In this document: piece by piece, positions 8,319-18,323 of the stretch
How positions within the stretch are numbered: position 1 is the first letter of the stretch
Layout: each line of letters begins with the position of its first letter
Assembly: GCF_025377685.1 (NCBI RefSeq)
Contig: NZ_JACEHK010000017.1
Span: 310,001 to 374,000, forward strand
DNA length: 64,000 nt
Direction: 5' to 3'
Source: Anaerobacillus sp. CMMVII
GTDB taxonomy: Bacteria; Bacillota; Bacilli; Bacillales; Anaerobacillaceae
Notes under the pieces: generated by a model
What the model was told of the DNA's origin: nothing
What the model saw: only the letters and a program-made list of their open reading frames with translations
Databases searched by the model: none
Program-made: the position numbers and the translations under genes

Positions 8319-10687
8319 ATGGATTATGCAAAACGAAAAGAACAGTTGCTAGCGTTTATGCGCGAAGAGGCGTATAAGCCGCTTTCGGTAACTGAGCTAG
8401 AAGCAGCGTTTGGAATCACAGATTCTAGTGAATTTAAGGATTTTGTAAAAGTATTAAATGAGATGGAGCAAAACGGCCTCATCGTTAGAACAAGAAGTAA
8501 CCGTTATGGTTTACCTGAGAAAATGAATCTTGTCCGTGGGAAGGTACAAGCTAATGCCAAGGGGTTTGCCTTTATCATCCCAGAAGACAATATGTCAGAA
8601 CGAGATATCTATGTGAATAGTGCTGACATGAACAGTGCAATGAATGGGGATATCGTATTAGTGCGACTCCATCCAAAATCAGAAGGGGCTCGCCCAGAAG
8701 GCCAAGTCATCCGCATTTTAGAACGAGGACTTACCCAAGTAGTAGGTACATACTCTGAAAATAAGTTTTATGGCTTTGTAATTGCAGATGACAAGAGAAT
8801 TCCTAATGATATCTTCATCCCTAAAGACGCCAATGCTGGTGCCGTAGATGGCCACAAGGTCGTGGTAAATATCACGAAATATCCTGAAGGGCGTATGAGT
8901 GCAGAAGGTGAGGTAGTCACGATCCTAGGTCATAAAATGACCCAGGTGTCGACATTCTATCGATCATTCACAAGCATGGCTTACCGCTTGACTTCCCTGA
9001 GGAAGTATTAGCGCAAGCAAATTCGGTTCCAGATGAAATTGATCCAGAAGAAATTAAAGGACGCCGTGACCTACGTGATCAAACGATTGTGACGATCGAT
9101 GGTGCAGATGCTAAGGACCTTGACGACGCGGTCAACGTCGAGCGTTTGGAAAATGGCAACTACAAGCTAGGCGTTCATATTGCCGACGTTAGCTACTACG
9201 TAACAGAAGATTCACCAATCGATAAAGAAGCGTTTGAGCGAGCAACGAGCTGCTATTTAGTAGACAGAGTTATTCCGATGATCCCTCATCGTTTATCTAA
9301 TGGGATCTGTTCATTAAATCCGAAGGTTGACCGTCTCACACTTTCATGTGAAATGGAAATCAACCCTGAGGGCCAAGTCGTAAGCCATGACATTTTCCAA
9401 AGTGTTATCCGCACTACCGAACGAATGACATATACCGATGTCCGTAAAATATTAAATGATGAAGATGAAGAAGTAACAAAGCGTTACGAACCACTGATTC
9501 CATTTTTCAAGCAAATGGGTGAGTTAGCAGATATTCTTCGTAAAAAACGGATGGAGCGAGGCGCGATCGATTTTGACTTCAAAGAATCGAAGGTGCTTGT
9601 TGATGAAGAAGGCACACCAACTGATGTCGTCCTTCGTGAGCGCTCTGTAGCTGAAAAACTCATTGAAGAGTTTATGCTAGCTGCCAACGAAACGATCGCT
9701 GAACACTTCCATTGGATGAAAGTACCGTTTATGTACCGAATTCACGAAGACCCGGATGCTGAGAAGCTAACACGCTTTTTAGAATTCATCACGAACTTTG
9801 GTTACGTTGTTCGCGGTACAGCAAACACCCTACATCCAAGATCGCTCCAAATGCTTCTTGATGAAGTTCGCGGTGAGCCGGAAGAAACGGTGATTAGTAC
9901 CGTCATGCTTCGTTCCATGAAGCAAGCAAAATATGATCATAATAGCTTAGGCCACTTTGGTCTTTCAACAGAGTACTATACGCATTTCACGTCACCAATT
10001 CGTCGTTACCCAGACTTAATTGTTCATCGTCTAATTCGTAAGTATTTAATTGAAGGTAAAACAGATGAACAAACAACAAGTCACTGGGGTGAAAAACTTC
10101 CAGTCATCGCAAGCCATTCATCAGAAATGGAACGCCGTGCCGTTGAAGCAGAACGTGATACCGATACATTAAAGAAAGTTCAATTCATGCAAGATAAAAT
10201 TGGTGAGCAGTTTGAAGGTATGATTTCCGGGGTTACTAACTTTGGGATCTTCGTTGAGTTACCAAATACAATTGAAGGACTTGTTCACGTAAGTTATCTA
10301 ACTGATGACTATTACCACTACGATGAAAAGCAGTACGCGATGATCGGTGAACGAACAGGCAACGTCTTCCGTATTGGTGATGAAATCGAAATTAAAGTCA
10401 TCGGCGTTAACGTTGATGAGATGTCGATCGATTTTGAAGTCGTTGGCATGAAAGCGAGAAAAGAACGTCCACAACGCGAAAAGCCAAAAGTCATTGTTGG
10501 CGGTGGAAAACGCAAAGATCGTAGCGGCGGCGATGGACGTGGTGGAGCAGCAAGCGGTACCGGTCCTAAAAAAGATGGCAAGGCAAAACCAAGCGACAGA
10601 CAAAAACCAGGCGGCGCCAAAAAGAAGAAATTTTACGAAAACGCACCTAAAGCAAAACGCAATAAAGGAAAAAAACGTAGTAAGTAG
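8319..10687 (+). CDS. rnr: Ribonuclease R (one apparent frameshift near 8938)
   Basis: Start at ATG 8319, 8 nt after AAAGGAGG; an upstream in-frame ATG at 8223 only translates the repeat. Order: N-terminal helix-turn-helix, cold-shock domains, RNB catalytic domain with [14 protein letters not shown] (the Mg-binding aspartates), S1 domain ([18 protein letters not shown]), and a Lys/Gly-rich tail. The frame breaks at an A-run near 8938, where CATAAAATGACC would need five As; downstream, [20 protein letters not shown] reads on perfectly in the next frame. Adding that base gives about 789 aa, normal for RNase R, so I treat it as a probable sequencing error. The 3'-5' exonuclease degrades structured RNA and works with SmpB/tmRNA in trans-translation, matching its neighbours. 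Confidence 0.92.
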
Positions 10688-10785
10688 TTATGAGTTGTGA
10701 GTGATGAGTTTTGAGTGGTTTTAGGTTGGGCTTCGAAGCTATACCTGAGAGTAACTCAAAACTCAAAACTCAAAGCTCTGCCTGA
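10688..10785. repeat. Dispersed GAGTTRTGAGT / ACTCAAAACTC repeat, copy 1
   Basis: Tandem GAGTTGTGAGTGATGAGTT at the left and ACTCAAAACTCAAAACTC at the right, forming an imperfect inverted repeat around about 40 nt of spacer. A second copy lies on the other side of smpB (11361-11460). It resembles small MITE-like intergenic elements of bacilli. Confidence 0.75.
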
Positions 10786-10850
10786 GCATCTTGATAAACT
10801 TCAATTGAAATGTTATGATTTAGGGACGATGATTGTAAAGAGGTGTTATA

Positions 10851-11318
10851 ATGGCTAAGCTTGATGGGAAAGTTGTTGCTCAAAACAAAAAAGCAAATCA
10901 CGACTACTTTATAGAAGAAACGTATGAGACAGGCATTGTTCTTACTGGTACTGAAATAAAGTCTATTCGTGCTGGCAAAGCCAATATTAAAGACTCCTTT
11001 GCCCGGATCAAAAATGGCGAGGTATTTCTCTGGAATGCCCACATTAGTCCATACGAGCAGGGAAACCGCTACAATCACGATCCTTTACGAACACGTAAAC
11101 TTTTAATGAAGAAAAAAGAGATTAGTAAGCTCATTGGTATTACGAAAGAGCAAGGCTACACTCTTGTCCCGTTAAAGATTTATTTAAAAAACGGCTTCGC
11201 AAAAGTTTTAATCGGACTAGGTAAAGGAAAGAAAAACTACGATAAGCGCGAGTCTTTAAAAGAAAAAGATGCCAAGCGCCAAATCGAAAAAGCATTTAGA
11301 GAACGACAAAAACAATAA
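10851..11318 (+). CDS. smpB: SsrA-binding protein SmpB
   Basis: 155 aa, the normal length. Motifs: [20 protein letters not shown] near the N-terminus, [17 protein letters not shown], the beta-barrel core, and a basic tail ending [14 protein letters not shown] that folds in the ribosomal A-site. It binds the tRNA-like domain of tmRNA and delivers it to stalled ribosomes. AGAGGTG lies upstream of the ATG. Next to rnr and ssrA, as in related bacilli; dispersed repeats lie on both sides. Confidence 0.97.
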   Translation: MAKLDGKVVAQNKKANHDYFIEETYETGIVLTGTEIKSIRAGKANIKDSFARIKNGEVFLWNAHISPYEQGNRYNHDPLRTRKLLMKKKEISKLIGITKEQGYTLVPLKIYLKNGFAKVLIGLGKGKKNYDKRESLKEKDAKRQIEKAFRERQKQ

Positions 11319-11360
11319 TTTCCATTTATGTCGAATGATCTTTGTGCTATAATCAATTTG

Positions 11361-11460
11361 TAAGTTAAGTTATGAGTTATGAGTTACTGAAAGCTTCTCA
11401 GAGTTGCTTCAAAAAGCATCACTGATAATGCATAAACAAACTCAAAACTCAAAATTACTT
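11361..11460. repeat. Dispersed GAGTTATGAGTT / ACTCAAAACTC repeat, copy 2
   Basis: Left arm TTATGAGTTATGAGTTACTG, right arm AACTCAAAACTCAAAATT, with about 50 nt between. Same family as the copy before smpB but diverged in the centre. It ends just before the first base of ssrA. Confidence 0.72.
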
Positions 11461-11557
11461 TGTTAATCTGGGGACGTTTTGGATTCGACAGGGATAGTTT
11501 GAGCTTAAGTGGCGAGTCGAGGGGGTCGGCCTCGTTAAAACGCCAACGCCTATAACT

Positions 11558-11587
11558 GGCAAACCTAATTACGCTTTAGCTGCTTAA
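11558..11587 (+). CDS. tmRNA proteolysis tag reading frame
   Basis: Nine codons, GKPNYALAA, then TAA. It is shorter than the 14-codon tag of B. subtilis but keeps the GK start and ALAA end. Translation resumes at GGC after the charged alanine is transferred. Confidence 0.88.
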   Translation, partial: GKPNYALAA

Positions 11588-11805
11588 TATAAAGTAGCTG
11601 CTCCTCCCTCCATCGCCCATGTGGTAGGGGTCGGGGCTCAACTTAGTGGGATACGCCGGTTGTTCACCGTCTGAGGACGAAGGAAGAGATTAACCAGACT
11701 AGCATCAAGGACGCCTGTCACTAGGCAAAGTTGATTGCGAAACGCTAATGTAGTGACTACACTCGTAGAAGCTTAAGTGCCAATGTTTCTGGACGTGGGT
11801 TCGAT

Positions 11806-12075
11806 TAGTAAAATGGTCGCCTTGTGTGGTGACACACAAGTGATAACTTGGCTTTATCGGTGAACTCTAAGTCGCAAACGCGATACGGTAACACCGAGCG
11901 GTATGTGGAGCAATCCAACAGCCGTGTATCGACTTATAGGCTACCTAATAGGTAGTACTAGGATGCAGGATCCTGCCAAAAGGCAAAACTACATTCTGCA
12001 TAATACGCCAAGGGACTTGAGAACACTCAAGTTCAAGATATAGTCAGTGCCACCGCGAAAGCGTGGAATAACATG
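11806..12075 (+). ncRNA. Self-splicing group I intron, ORF-less, 270 nt
   Basis: Hallmarks seen directly: the last exon base is U11805, and exon CGAU (11802-11805) can pair with intron GUCG (11816-11819), giving the P1 helix with the diagnostic U-G wobble at the 5' splice site. The intron ends in G12075. The conserved S element AAGATATAGTC is at 12035-12045, and a GTTCAAGATATAG context matches the R/S core that forms P7. There is no open reading frame, so it carries no homing endonuclease. The T-loop position is one where group I introns are known in some bacterial tmRNA and tRNA genes. Splicing is required for a functional tRNA-like domain. Confidence 0.92.
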
Positions 12076-12246
12076 TCCCACCGTCTCCACCAATATTACC
12101 AACATCAACCGCGTAGCCGTGTAACTTAAACCATATTATTGCCACTAAGGCAAGGATATGCTTTATGAAACTTTAGGCAACGAATTGCTTTAACTTTATT
12201 AATTTAAACTAAGATTTGTAATAAAAACCGTAGCTGTAGAACGAAT

Positions 12247-12299
12247 TAAAAAAAGATCCTGTATAACTTAGTGCCACTAAGTTATACAGGATCTTTTTT
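12247..12299 (+). terminator. Terminator downstream of ssrA
   Basis: Long perfect hairpin GATCCTGTATAACTTAGTG / CACTAAGTTATACAGGATC (19 bp) with a tiny loop, flanked by an A-run and six Ts. It lies about 155 nt past the CCA end, leaving a 3' trailer for RNase processing. Confidence 0.92.
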
Positions 12300-12476
12300 G
12301 ATGCAGTTGTAATAAATGCTGCATTGGTTTTCGTTTTAAATTACCGATATTTAGCTAAATATCTTAAAAATTCCAACCCATATATTTTTTAGAGGATGAA
12401 ATGGCGCAGATATTCAGAGCAATTGAGAGGTACCCAGTATTGCCTTCGGCTTACTGCTGATTAATACCCGGACGCC

Positions 12477-12728
12477 ATTCGTCGTACTGAAGCTGATTTT
12501 GAAGATGTCATTCAGATAGAGGAATATACGATGAAAGTGGCAGATTTTCTGAAACAAAGAAGATGATGAATATTGCAAAGAGCATGGCTTGAGAACATCA
12601 GAGTTAGACTAACCGAGAAATTATTCGGTGGAAGAAAGCTACTTAATGGGTATTGGGTAGACGAAGATAATTGTTGGCATATCCAGCAAGAGCAAGCTAA
12701 AGTTATCAAACGAAACCAAGTGATTTAG
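12477..12728 (+). pseudogene. Remnant, possibly of a large serine recombinase
   Basis: No intact ORF. Short in-frame pieces survive in one frame: RRTEADFEDVIQIEEYTM, then after two stops VRLTEKLFGGRKLLNGYW followed by VDEDNCWHIQQEQAKVIKR. The pattern of a G-Y/W-x-x-D-E segment followed by an acidic EQAKVI stretch recalls the linker of large serine recombinases (GYxxDExxxLVIxxEEAxIVR). The similarity is weak and no catalytic serine region is visible. It may mark an old integration next to ssrA. The stretch 12300-12476 and 12729-12904 shows no other feature. Confidence 0.35.
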
Positions 12729-12904
12729 TTGTGATGCTTGACATTGAGTGATAAAATGAAGAGAGAATCGTGTACTTTAACAAATGAAAAATTTAACATA
12801 CATTGTAATTAAAGCAAACTTTACCACTATTTTTTGAGGCGCAAAGGACGTATGTGCCTTATATTTTTATCATAAGCACTTCTAAAGAAAGTAGGTGAAT
12901 CCGC

Positions 12905-13866
12905 ATGGCAACAATAGAACAGATTAAAGCTTTAATAAGAGCGCATTCGATAGTAATGAAGAGAAATTTAAAACTGTTGTTTTGCAAATTGCGGCTCACG
13001 AAGCAAAAGTAGGTCATACAGCAAGTGCTCGTGAAATTAAAGAAATTATTCAAAACCCAAAATATCTAAACAAAAATAAGGTTGTAGCATTAAATAATGG
13101 ATTAGACATTCTTGAACAAAAGATGACTCATGTCCATTTATCTGATTTAATCGTTTCGGTTGAGATAGAAGAAAAAATCAAACGTTTAATCAATGAGTAT
13201 CACAAAAAAGATCTCTTAAGAAAAAATGGACTTATGAATCGTTCAAAACTGTTACTTGCAGGTGATCCTGGTACAGGGAAAACCATGACTGCTTCGGTTA
13301 TAGCCAACGAGTTATATTTACCGCTTTATGTAATACAATTTGATCGGTTGATAACGAAATACATGGGTGAAACAAGTGCAAAACTTCGACAAGTATTCGA
13401 TCAGATAAAGGAAGTTCGAGGGGTATATTTATTTGATGAGTTTGATGCTATAGGGTCAGATAGAAACTTAGATAATGATGTAGGCGAGATGAGAAGAATC
13501 TTAAATTCATTTTTACAGAATCTTGAAGATGATGAATCCTATAGTATTATCATCGCAGCAACCAATAATCCGAGCATTTTAGACAATGCTCTATTTAGAA
13601 GATTTGATGATGTGATGGAATATAAAAATCCTGATATCGAACAAATCACAAGGTTATTTAAGATGAAGCTTCATGGCAAAGCATCTAACAATATTTTTAC
13701 AGAAGATGTGTACAAAGAGGCTAAAGGATTAAATCATGCAGACATTGTTAAAGCGTGTGAGGAAGCAGTTAAGTATTCTATCTTAGAGGATCAGCTGATT
13801 ACAAAAAACATACTATTAAATTACATTAAAGATCGGAAGAATTATTATAAATATAAGGAGGCTTAG
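12905..13866 (+). pseudogene. ietA: AAA ATPase of an IetAS-like defence pair, one frameshift near 12950
   Basis: The true start is ATG 12905 (MATIEQIKALIRAHS); after GCGCATTCG one G is missing, and the frame resumes as DSNEEKFKTVVLQIAAHEA. The intact part holds Walker A GDPGTGKTMTAS, Walker B YLFDEFDAIG, sensor AATNNPSILDNALFRRFDD and a C-terminal lid, about 320 aa in total. AAA ATPase plus S8 protease pairs are known as ietA/ietS in plasmid maintenance loci and were reported as an anti-phage system in a large survey of defence genes. Here the ATPase lies 7 nt before the protease, and the protease's ribosome binding site is inside its last codons. Assignment is by architecture; whether the break is real or a sequencing error is open. 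Confidence 0.75.
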
Positions 13867-13873
13867 GCAATAA

Positions 13874-16410
13874 ATGAAACCAGAATTAAGCAACTTATAT
13901 ATTAATCAATCCTCTCAAACAGTTAATTACACACCAATTGTCTCCAACGGTGGAAAAGGTAATTATCCCGTTAGAACTAGTAGACGTAGCCATGCAGAAC
14001 GATTAGAAGAAAGCTTAACAAAAGCGTGGGAAGAAGCTGAAAAACAACAGGAAACTTTAGGTGCGGTTTCGGTATCTTCTCAACACGGTGTATATTTAGA
14101 AATTAAGGGTCAGGCTGGTTATGATCTGATTACTAAAAGCTTAGAGAATACAACGCAAAAAGTTAGGATTTGTAATATAAAAAGTGAAGATGATGGTGAG
14201 GAGCAAAAAGTTGTAAGCTCCACTGTTTTTGTCCCTGAAAACAAAAGGGATTTTTTTGTTAAGAAATTAAATAAGTACAAAGAAACAGAGACTGAAGAAA
14301 AAGTAATTGGAACAATAGAGAGTATTAATCTAGCAATGGTCGATGCTCTTTGGATGAGCGATAAAAATGAATTACCCAACAATACTCCTAAATGGTGTGA
14401 AGTGTGGTTAATGTTTGATATGAAAGAAGAAGTGGACACCATTATTGGAGAATTTTTTCGAATTTGTGATGAAAGACAAATCCAGCATAAAAATCAAAAA
14501 ATAGTATTTCCAGAGAGGGTCGTATTAGGAGTAAGAGCCAATAAGCAGCAATTATCAGAATTGCAATGGTTAAGTTCTAGAATTGCAGAATTCAGAATTA
14601 TGGTTACCCCAATAAGCTTTTTTGAAGAGCTTTCTGAATTAGATCAAAGAGACTTTGTAAAAGATTTAGTAGAAAGACTAGATATTTCAGAACAGTCAAA
14701 TACTTCGGTCTGTTTACTTGATACAGGTGTTAATAATGGTCATGATTTGTTAGCGCCATTTTTAACTGATGAAAATATGCATGCAGTAGATCCTTCAAAG
14801 GCGTGTATGACATTGCTAATCATGGTACAAGAATGGCTGGAATAGCATCTTACTTTACACTTGAAGATAAACTTGAAAATACTACTCCTGTTGTAGTTAA
14901 TCACTTTTTAGAGTCTGTAAAGTTATTTGATCGTAGTGATGATAATCAAAGAGAATTATATGGATATGTTACCGAAAGTGCTATTAGTTTAGCGGAAATA
15001 CAAAATCCTGAGACTAATAGAGCAATTTGTATGGCTATTACGGCTCCCACGAATACACTTAAAGGTGATGGACGACCTTCCTCATGGTCAGGAGCGATTG
15101 ATTCTATTATTTCAGGTGCAAATGTAATAGAGGAAACGGATATAAAAAGAAAGCTTATGTTCATTTCTGCAGGAAATACAAGTGTTACAGAGATTAGCGA
15201 ATCAGGTGATGTAAAAACTGCTGTCATCAACCATGCAATTGAAGATCCTGCACAAGCTTGGAATGCTATTACTGTAGGTGCTTATACAGTCAAATACCAA
15301 ATACCTGAAGAATTAAGTGGTACATATCATCCAGTTGTGGAACCTGGCTGTTTCTCACCATTTACCTCTAGCTCACTTACGTGGAGTATTAAATGGCCGG
15401 TGAAACCAGATATAGTTTTAGAGGGTGGAAATTTAGCTTATGATGAAAATTCTAATTTTTATACAGAATTACCAGATCTACAACTTTTGACGACAAGTAA
15501 AGATGCTGCGACGGGTAAATCATTCGATACACTTAGTATGACAAGTTCTGCAACAGCACAAGCTACATGGATGGGTGCAAATATTCTACATCATTATCCT
15601 GAACTATGGCCAGAAACAATAAGGGCTTTGATGATTCATTCAGCTGAATGGACAGATGCAATGAAAAATGCTTGTTTTGAGAATAATCCCCCAAAAAGAA
15701 TGGATTATAGAAACTTATTGAGAACTTGTGGGTATGGTGTGCCAAATCTTCGAAAGCACTTTGGAGTGTTTCTAATAGAGTTAACCTTATTATAGAAGAT
15801 GAAATTCAACCTTTTTATAAGAAGGCTAGTGGAAGCATTACTTCAAAAGAAATGCATATTCATAATATACCTTGGCCAGATGATGTATTACTTAGTCTGG
15901 AAGATAAAAATGTAAAGATGCGAGTTACATTGTCTTATTTTACTGAACCAGGTCCTGGAGAAGTTGGCTGGAAAGATAAATACCGATATCCTTCTTGTGG
16001 CCTGCTGTTTGATGTTAATAATTCAACTGAGGATCAAGATAATTTCTTGAAGAGAATTAATAAGGCTATGCGAGATGATGAGCAAGATAAAGGTGATGTA
16101 AAAAAACGATAGCAGCCGTTGGGTTATTGGGGCATCTAATAGAAACGTAGGATCCGTTCATTCTGATATTTGGGAAGGAACGGCAAGTGAATTAAGTCAA
16201 AGCAATCAAATAGCTGTTTATCCAATAACGGGATGGTGGAAACTGAGAACGAACTTAAAGAAATATAATTCAAAGATTAGATATTCTTTAATAGTAAGTA
16301 TTGAGGCACCTGAGACAGAAGTTGATTTATATTCTGTCATAAAAAATAAAATTGAATCTAAAGTTAGTGTTGAAAAATCGTACTACTGTATCTACAGAAG
16401 TTACATATAG
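13874..16410 (+). pseudogene. ietS: Subtilisin-like protease of the IetAS-like pair, three or more frameshifts
   Basis: Reading across breaks near 14797, 15755 and 16100 gives about 845 aa. N-terminal about 270 aa is a family-specific region without signal peptide. The catalytic triad is all present: Asp in CLLDTGVNNGHD (14718), His in ANHGTRMAGIAS (about 14823) and Ser in TSSATAQATW (about 15545). A C-terminal beta-rich domain includes SYFTEPGPGEVGWKDKYRY and ends with SIEAPETEVDLY. The breaks are single-base changes at short homopolymers (GGG, AAAA, A7), and conserved sequence continues on each side. The absence of a secretion signal fits an intracellular protease controlled by the AAA partner. 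If the breaks are real the system is dead; if they are base-calling errors it is intact. Confidence 0.78.
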
Positions 16411-16958
16411 AAAATAAATGTTACTTGATACAAAAAGTTAAAACACGAAAGTGCAGGGATGATTCTTGCGTTTCTTTTCATTGTTTCACCGCCCTTCACC
16501 ACACGAATAATCCTATTGCACGAAAAAATCCCAAACAAGAGCAAATAGTCTAACTAGGACATCTACTTTTATTTTTTAGCGCAGGGACGGTTATTTTAAA
16601 TCCTATCTGTTAGAAATATGGTACGAACAATTACGCACTCCGAACAATGACAGATTGTTTACCACTTCAAAATTTTTGATGAAAAAGACAAAAAACATAT
16701 TTTTGAGATCAATTGCTATACGAAATAATTGGATGATTTTCAATAAGGTAAGTATCCTGCAAACAAGGGCTGATTGTTGAGTAGCTTTATATTACGTAAT
16801 AGACGTATACTGTGCAACAATGAACATTAAGTTTTGGATAATGTTTATATTTTAGCGGAACAATGAGTTAGTAAATTGAGGATAAAATACTTCAAAGGTA
16901 CCTTATATAATATACATGGTACCTTCTTTTAAAAATGATTAATAAAATCTAAGTTAGA
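16411..16958. other. Intergenic region; possible terminator of the recombinase
   Basis: No coding potential seen. An inverted repeat AAGGTACC / GGTACCTT around 16894-16925 lies just past the recombinase stop codon and may end its transcript on the minus strand. The rest is AT-rich without recognised features. Confidence 0.45.
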
Positions 16959-17798
16959 TTAAAAGTATTTTTTATAAAATTCTTGTCTCAATTTCCCACT
17001 CAACTGAGCATAAATACGAGTAGTTTCACTTTTTTCATGCCCAAGTAAACTCTGTATTACATCAAGAGGAGCTCCGTTATTAAGTAAATGAGTTGCAAAA
17101 CTGTGTCTTAATTGATGAGGGTATATTGTCTTATCTATACCAGCCCGACTCGATATCCGCTTAACAACATACCTCATCTGGGCAATGCTCATTCGGTGAG
17201 GACTTCGCTCCGTTACAAAAATGGCAGGGTTTTGATCTGTTCGCTCTTGAAGGTAACGCTTTAACCAAATATCACATCTGATATTAAAATACACTTCACG
17301 CTCCTTATCACCTTTCCCTCTTACAATTGCTGAATGATCCCCAAAATTAATACAATTCTTATTTAATGAAACGATCTCACCAATTCTACATCCCGTCGAA
17401 AACATAAATTCAAACAAGGCCTTCTCCATTGTGGTATGGCAACCTTCCCTTAAATGCTCAATTTCTCGTTCTGTTAAAAACTTTGGGATTCGTTTTCCCA
17501 CTTTGGGTTCCTTGATTTTGGCAGCTGGATTAGCGGTTATATGACCTTCCTCGTGTAACCAACGGAAAAATGACCGGATAAAACGAACACGATGAGCAAG
17601 ACTCGATGGTTTTAATCCTTCGCTGGATGAAGCTAAGTAATCTTTAATTCCTTGAGTTGTAACGGATTGAGGGTTAATATCTTGGAAGTGACGGACTAAG
17701 AGATTTGCTTGCAGTCGGTAGGCATTCAAGGTATGGGGCGAAAATCCTTCAATTCTTTTCTCAGCTTTGTATGCTTCCCAGGCTTTAGTTAGTTGCAC
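16959..17798 (-). CDS. XerC/D-like tyrosine recombinase beside the cassette array
   Basis: 279 aa, intact. The N-terminal SAM-like DNA-binding domain (1-105) is followed by a catalytic domain with all six active-site residues: Arg138 (TGCRIGE), Lys162 (RGKGDKER), His228 and Arg231 (HQLRHSFATH), His254 (LLGHEKS) and Tyr263 (TRIYAQ). There is no extra segment between the Lys and the HxxR box of the kind that defines integron IntI proteins, so by sequence it is XerC/XerD-like. It faces away from the array of small genes that starts at 19.7 kb, the arrangement of an integron integrase and its cassettes. Known chemistry: strand exchange through a 3'-phosphotyrosine. Its link to the array repeats is inferred from position. 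Confidence 0.9.
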   Translation of the reverse strand: MQLTKAWEAYKAEKRIEGFSPHTLNAYRLQANLLVRHFQDINPQSVTTQGIKDYLASSSEGLKPSSLAHRVRFIRSFFRWLHEEGHITANPAAKIKEPKVGKRIPKFLTEREIEHLREGCHTTMEKALFEFMFSTGCRIGEIVSLNKNCINFGDHSAIVRGKGDKEREVYFNIRCDIWLKRYLQERTDQNPAIFVTERSPHRMSIAQMRYVVKRISSRAGIDKTIYPHQLRHSFATHLLNNGAPLDVIQSLLGHEKSETTRIYAQLSGKLRQEFYKKYF

Positions 17799-18323
17799 TG
17801 CTTGATCCCTCCTATGTATTATGTGTATTTTAGAGGAATTATTTCCAATTTTATGAAAAATAAGAACAACTATTAGTACTTTTCTGGTATTATTTACGTA
17901 TGAAGGTTAGTCGCTTTGTGAATTAATTCACTTAAACTCCCTCAGTTAGATAGATATATCTCTCGAATGCTCACTTATTCGCAGGATTTCAAACCACTTG
18001 ATCGTACTATGACTGAATAATGGATAGATTTTTGAGAGTAAGAGCTACATGAAGGCGTGCAGGAATAAAGGAGGTAGTGTCTAACTCCATTTATTACCAG
18101 ATATTGCACGTATTCTCCACGCCGCCCCTGGAGGCTTTCCCTCCCATGTCTCAACGGGTCTAAGCCCTTTCATTCCTTCGTCATGCCTATCCAAGGGGTG
18201 GAGGCTGTTTTGCTAACGAAACGGGTCGGTGCCCTTTTGTGTAAGTGATCCAGTACTCCGTGCTTTTTTGTAAATCCTACGAATAAGACAACACTCGAAA
18301 AGTATAATCTAGCTTTTAACTAA
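17799..18323. other. Non-coding region between recombinase and IS110 transposase
   Basis: No ORF. The part nearest the recombinase should carry its promoter and, if the array is integron-like, an attI-like site; I could not identify one. The stretch about 18090-18270 is GC-richer and able to fold on itself (CCTGGAGGCTTTCC, GGGTGGAGGC and AACGGGTC motifs). It lies downstream of the transposase, where IS1111-group members of the IS110 family carry their bridge RNA. Confidence 0.4.

Larger units (their letters stand above)
11470..12092 (+). ncRNA. ssrA: tmRNA gene interrupted by a group I intron in the T-loop
   Basis: The 5' end GGGGACG (11470-11476) pairs with CGTCTCC before the encoded CCA end (12090-12092), giving a 7-bp acceptor stem. 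The tag reading frame starts at GGC 11558 and ends at TAA 11585-11587; with the tRNA-borne alanine the tag is AGKPNYALAA, ending in the conserved ALAA degradation signal. The T-arm GTGGGTTCGAT is cut after U11805 and resumes at 12076 with TCCCACCGTCTCC. Removing the 270-nt insert gives a normal RNA of about 353 nt. tmRNA frees stalled ribosomes with SmpB and tags the nascent chain for proteolysis. It is functional only if the intron splices. Confidence 0.95.

Noticed and set aside
12093-12904. Integration site duplication of the ssrA 3' end downstream
   Set aside because: I could not find a second copy of the CCGTCTCCACCA end up to the recombinase, so an ssrA-integrated island is not supported.
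16959-17798. Classical integron integrase IntI
   Set aside because: No additional domain between the catalytic Lys and HxxR boxes; sequence reads as XerC/D-like, so I do not name it intI.
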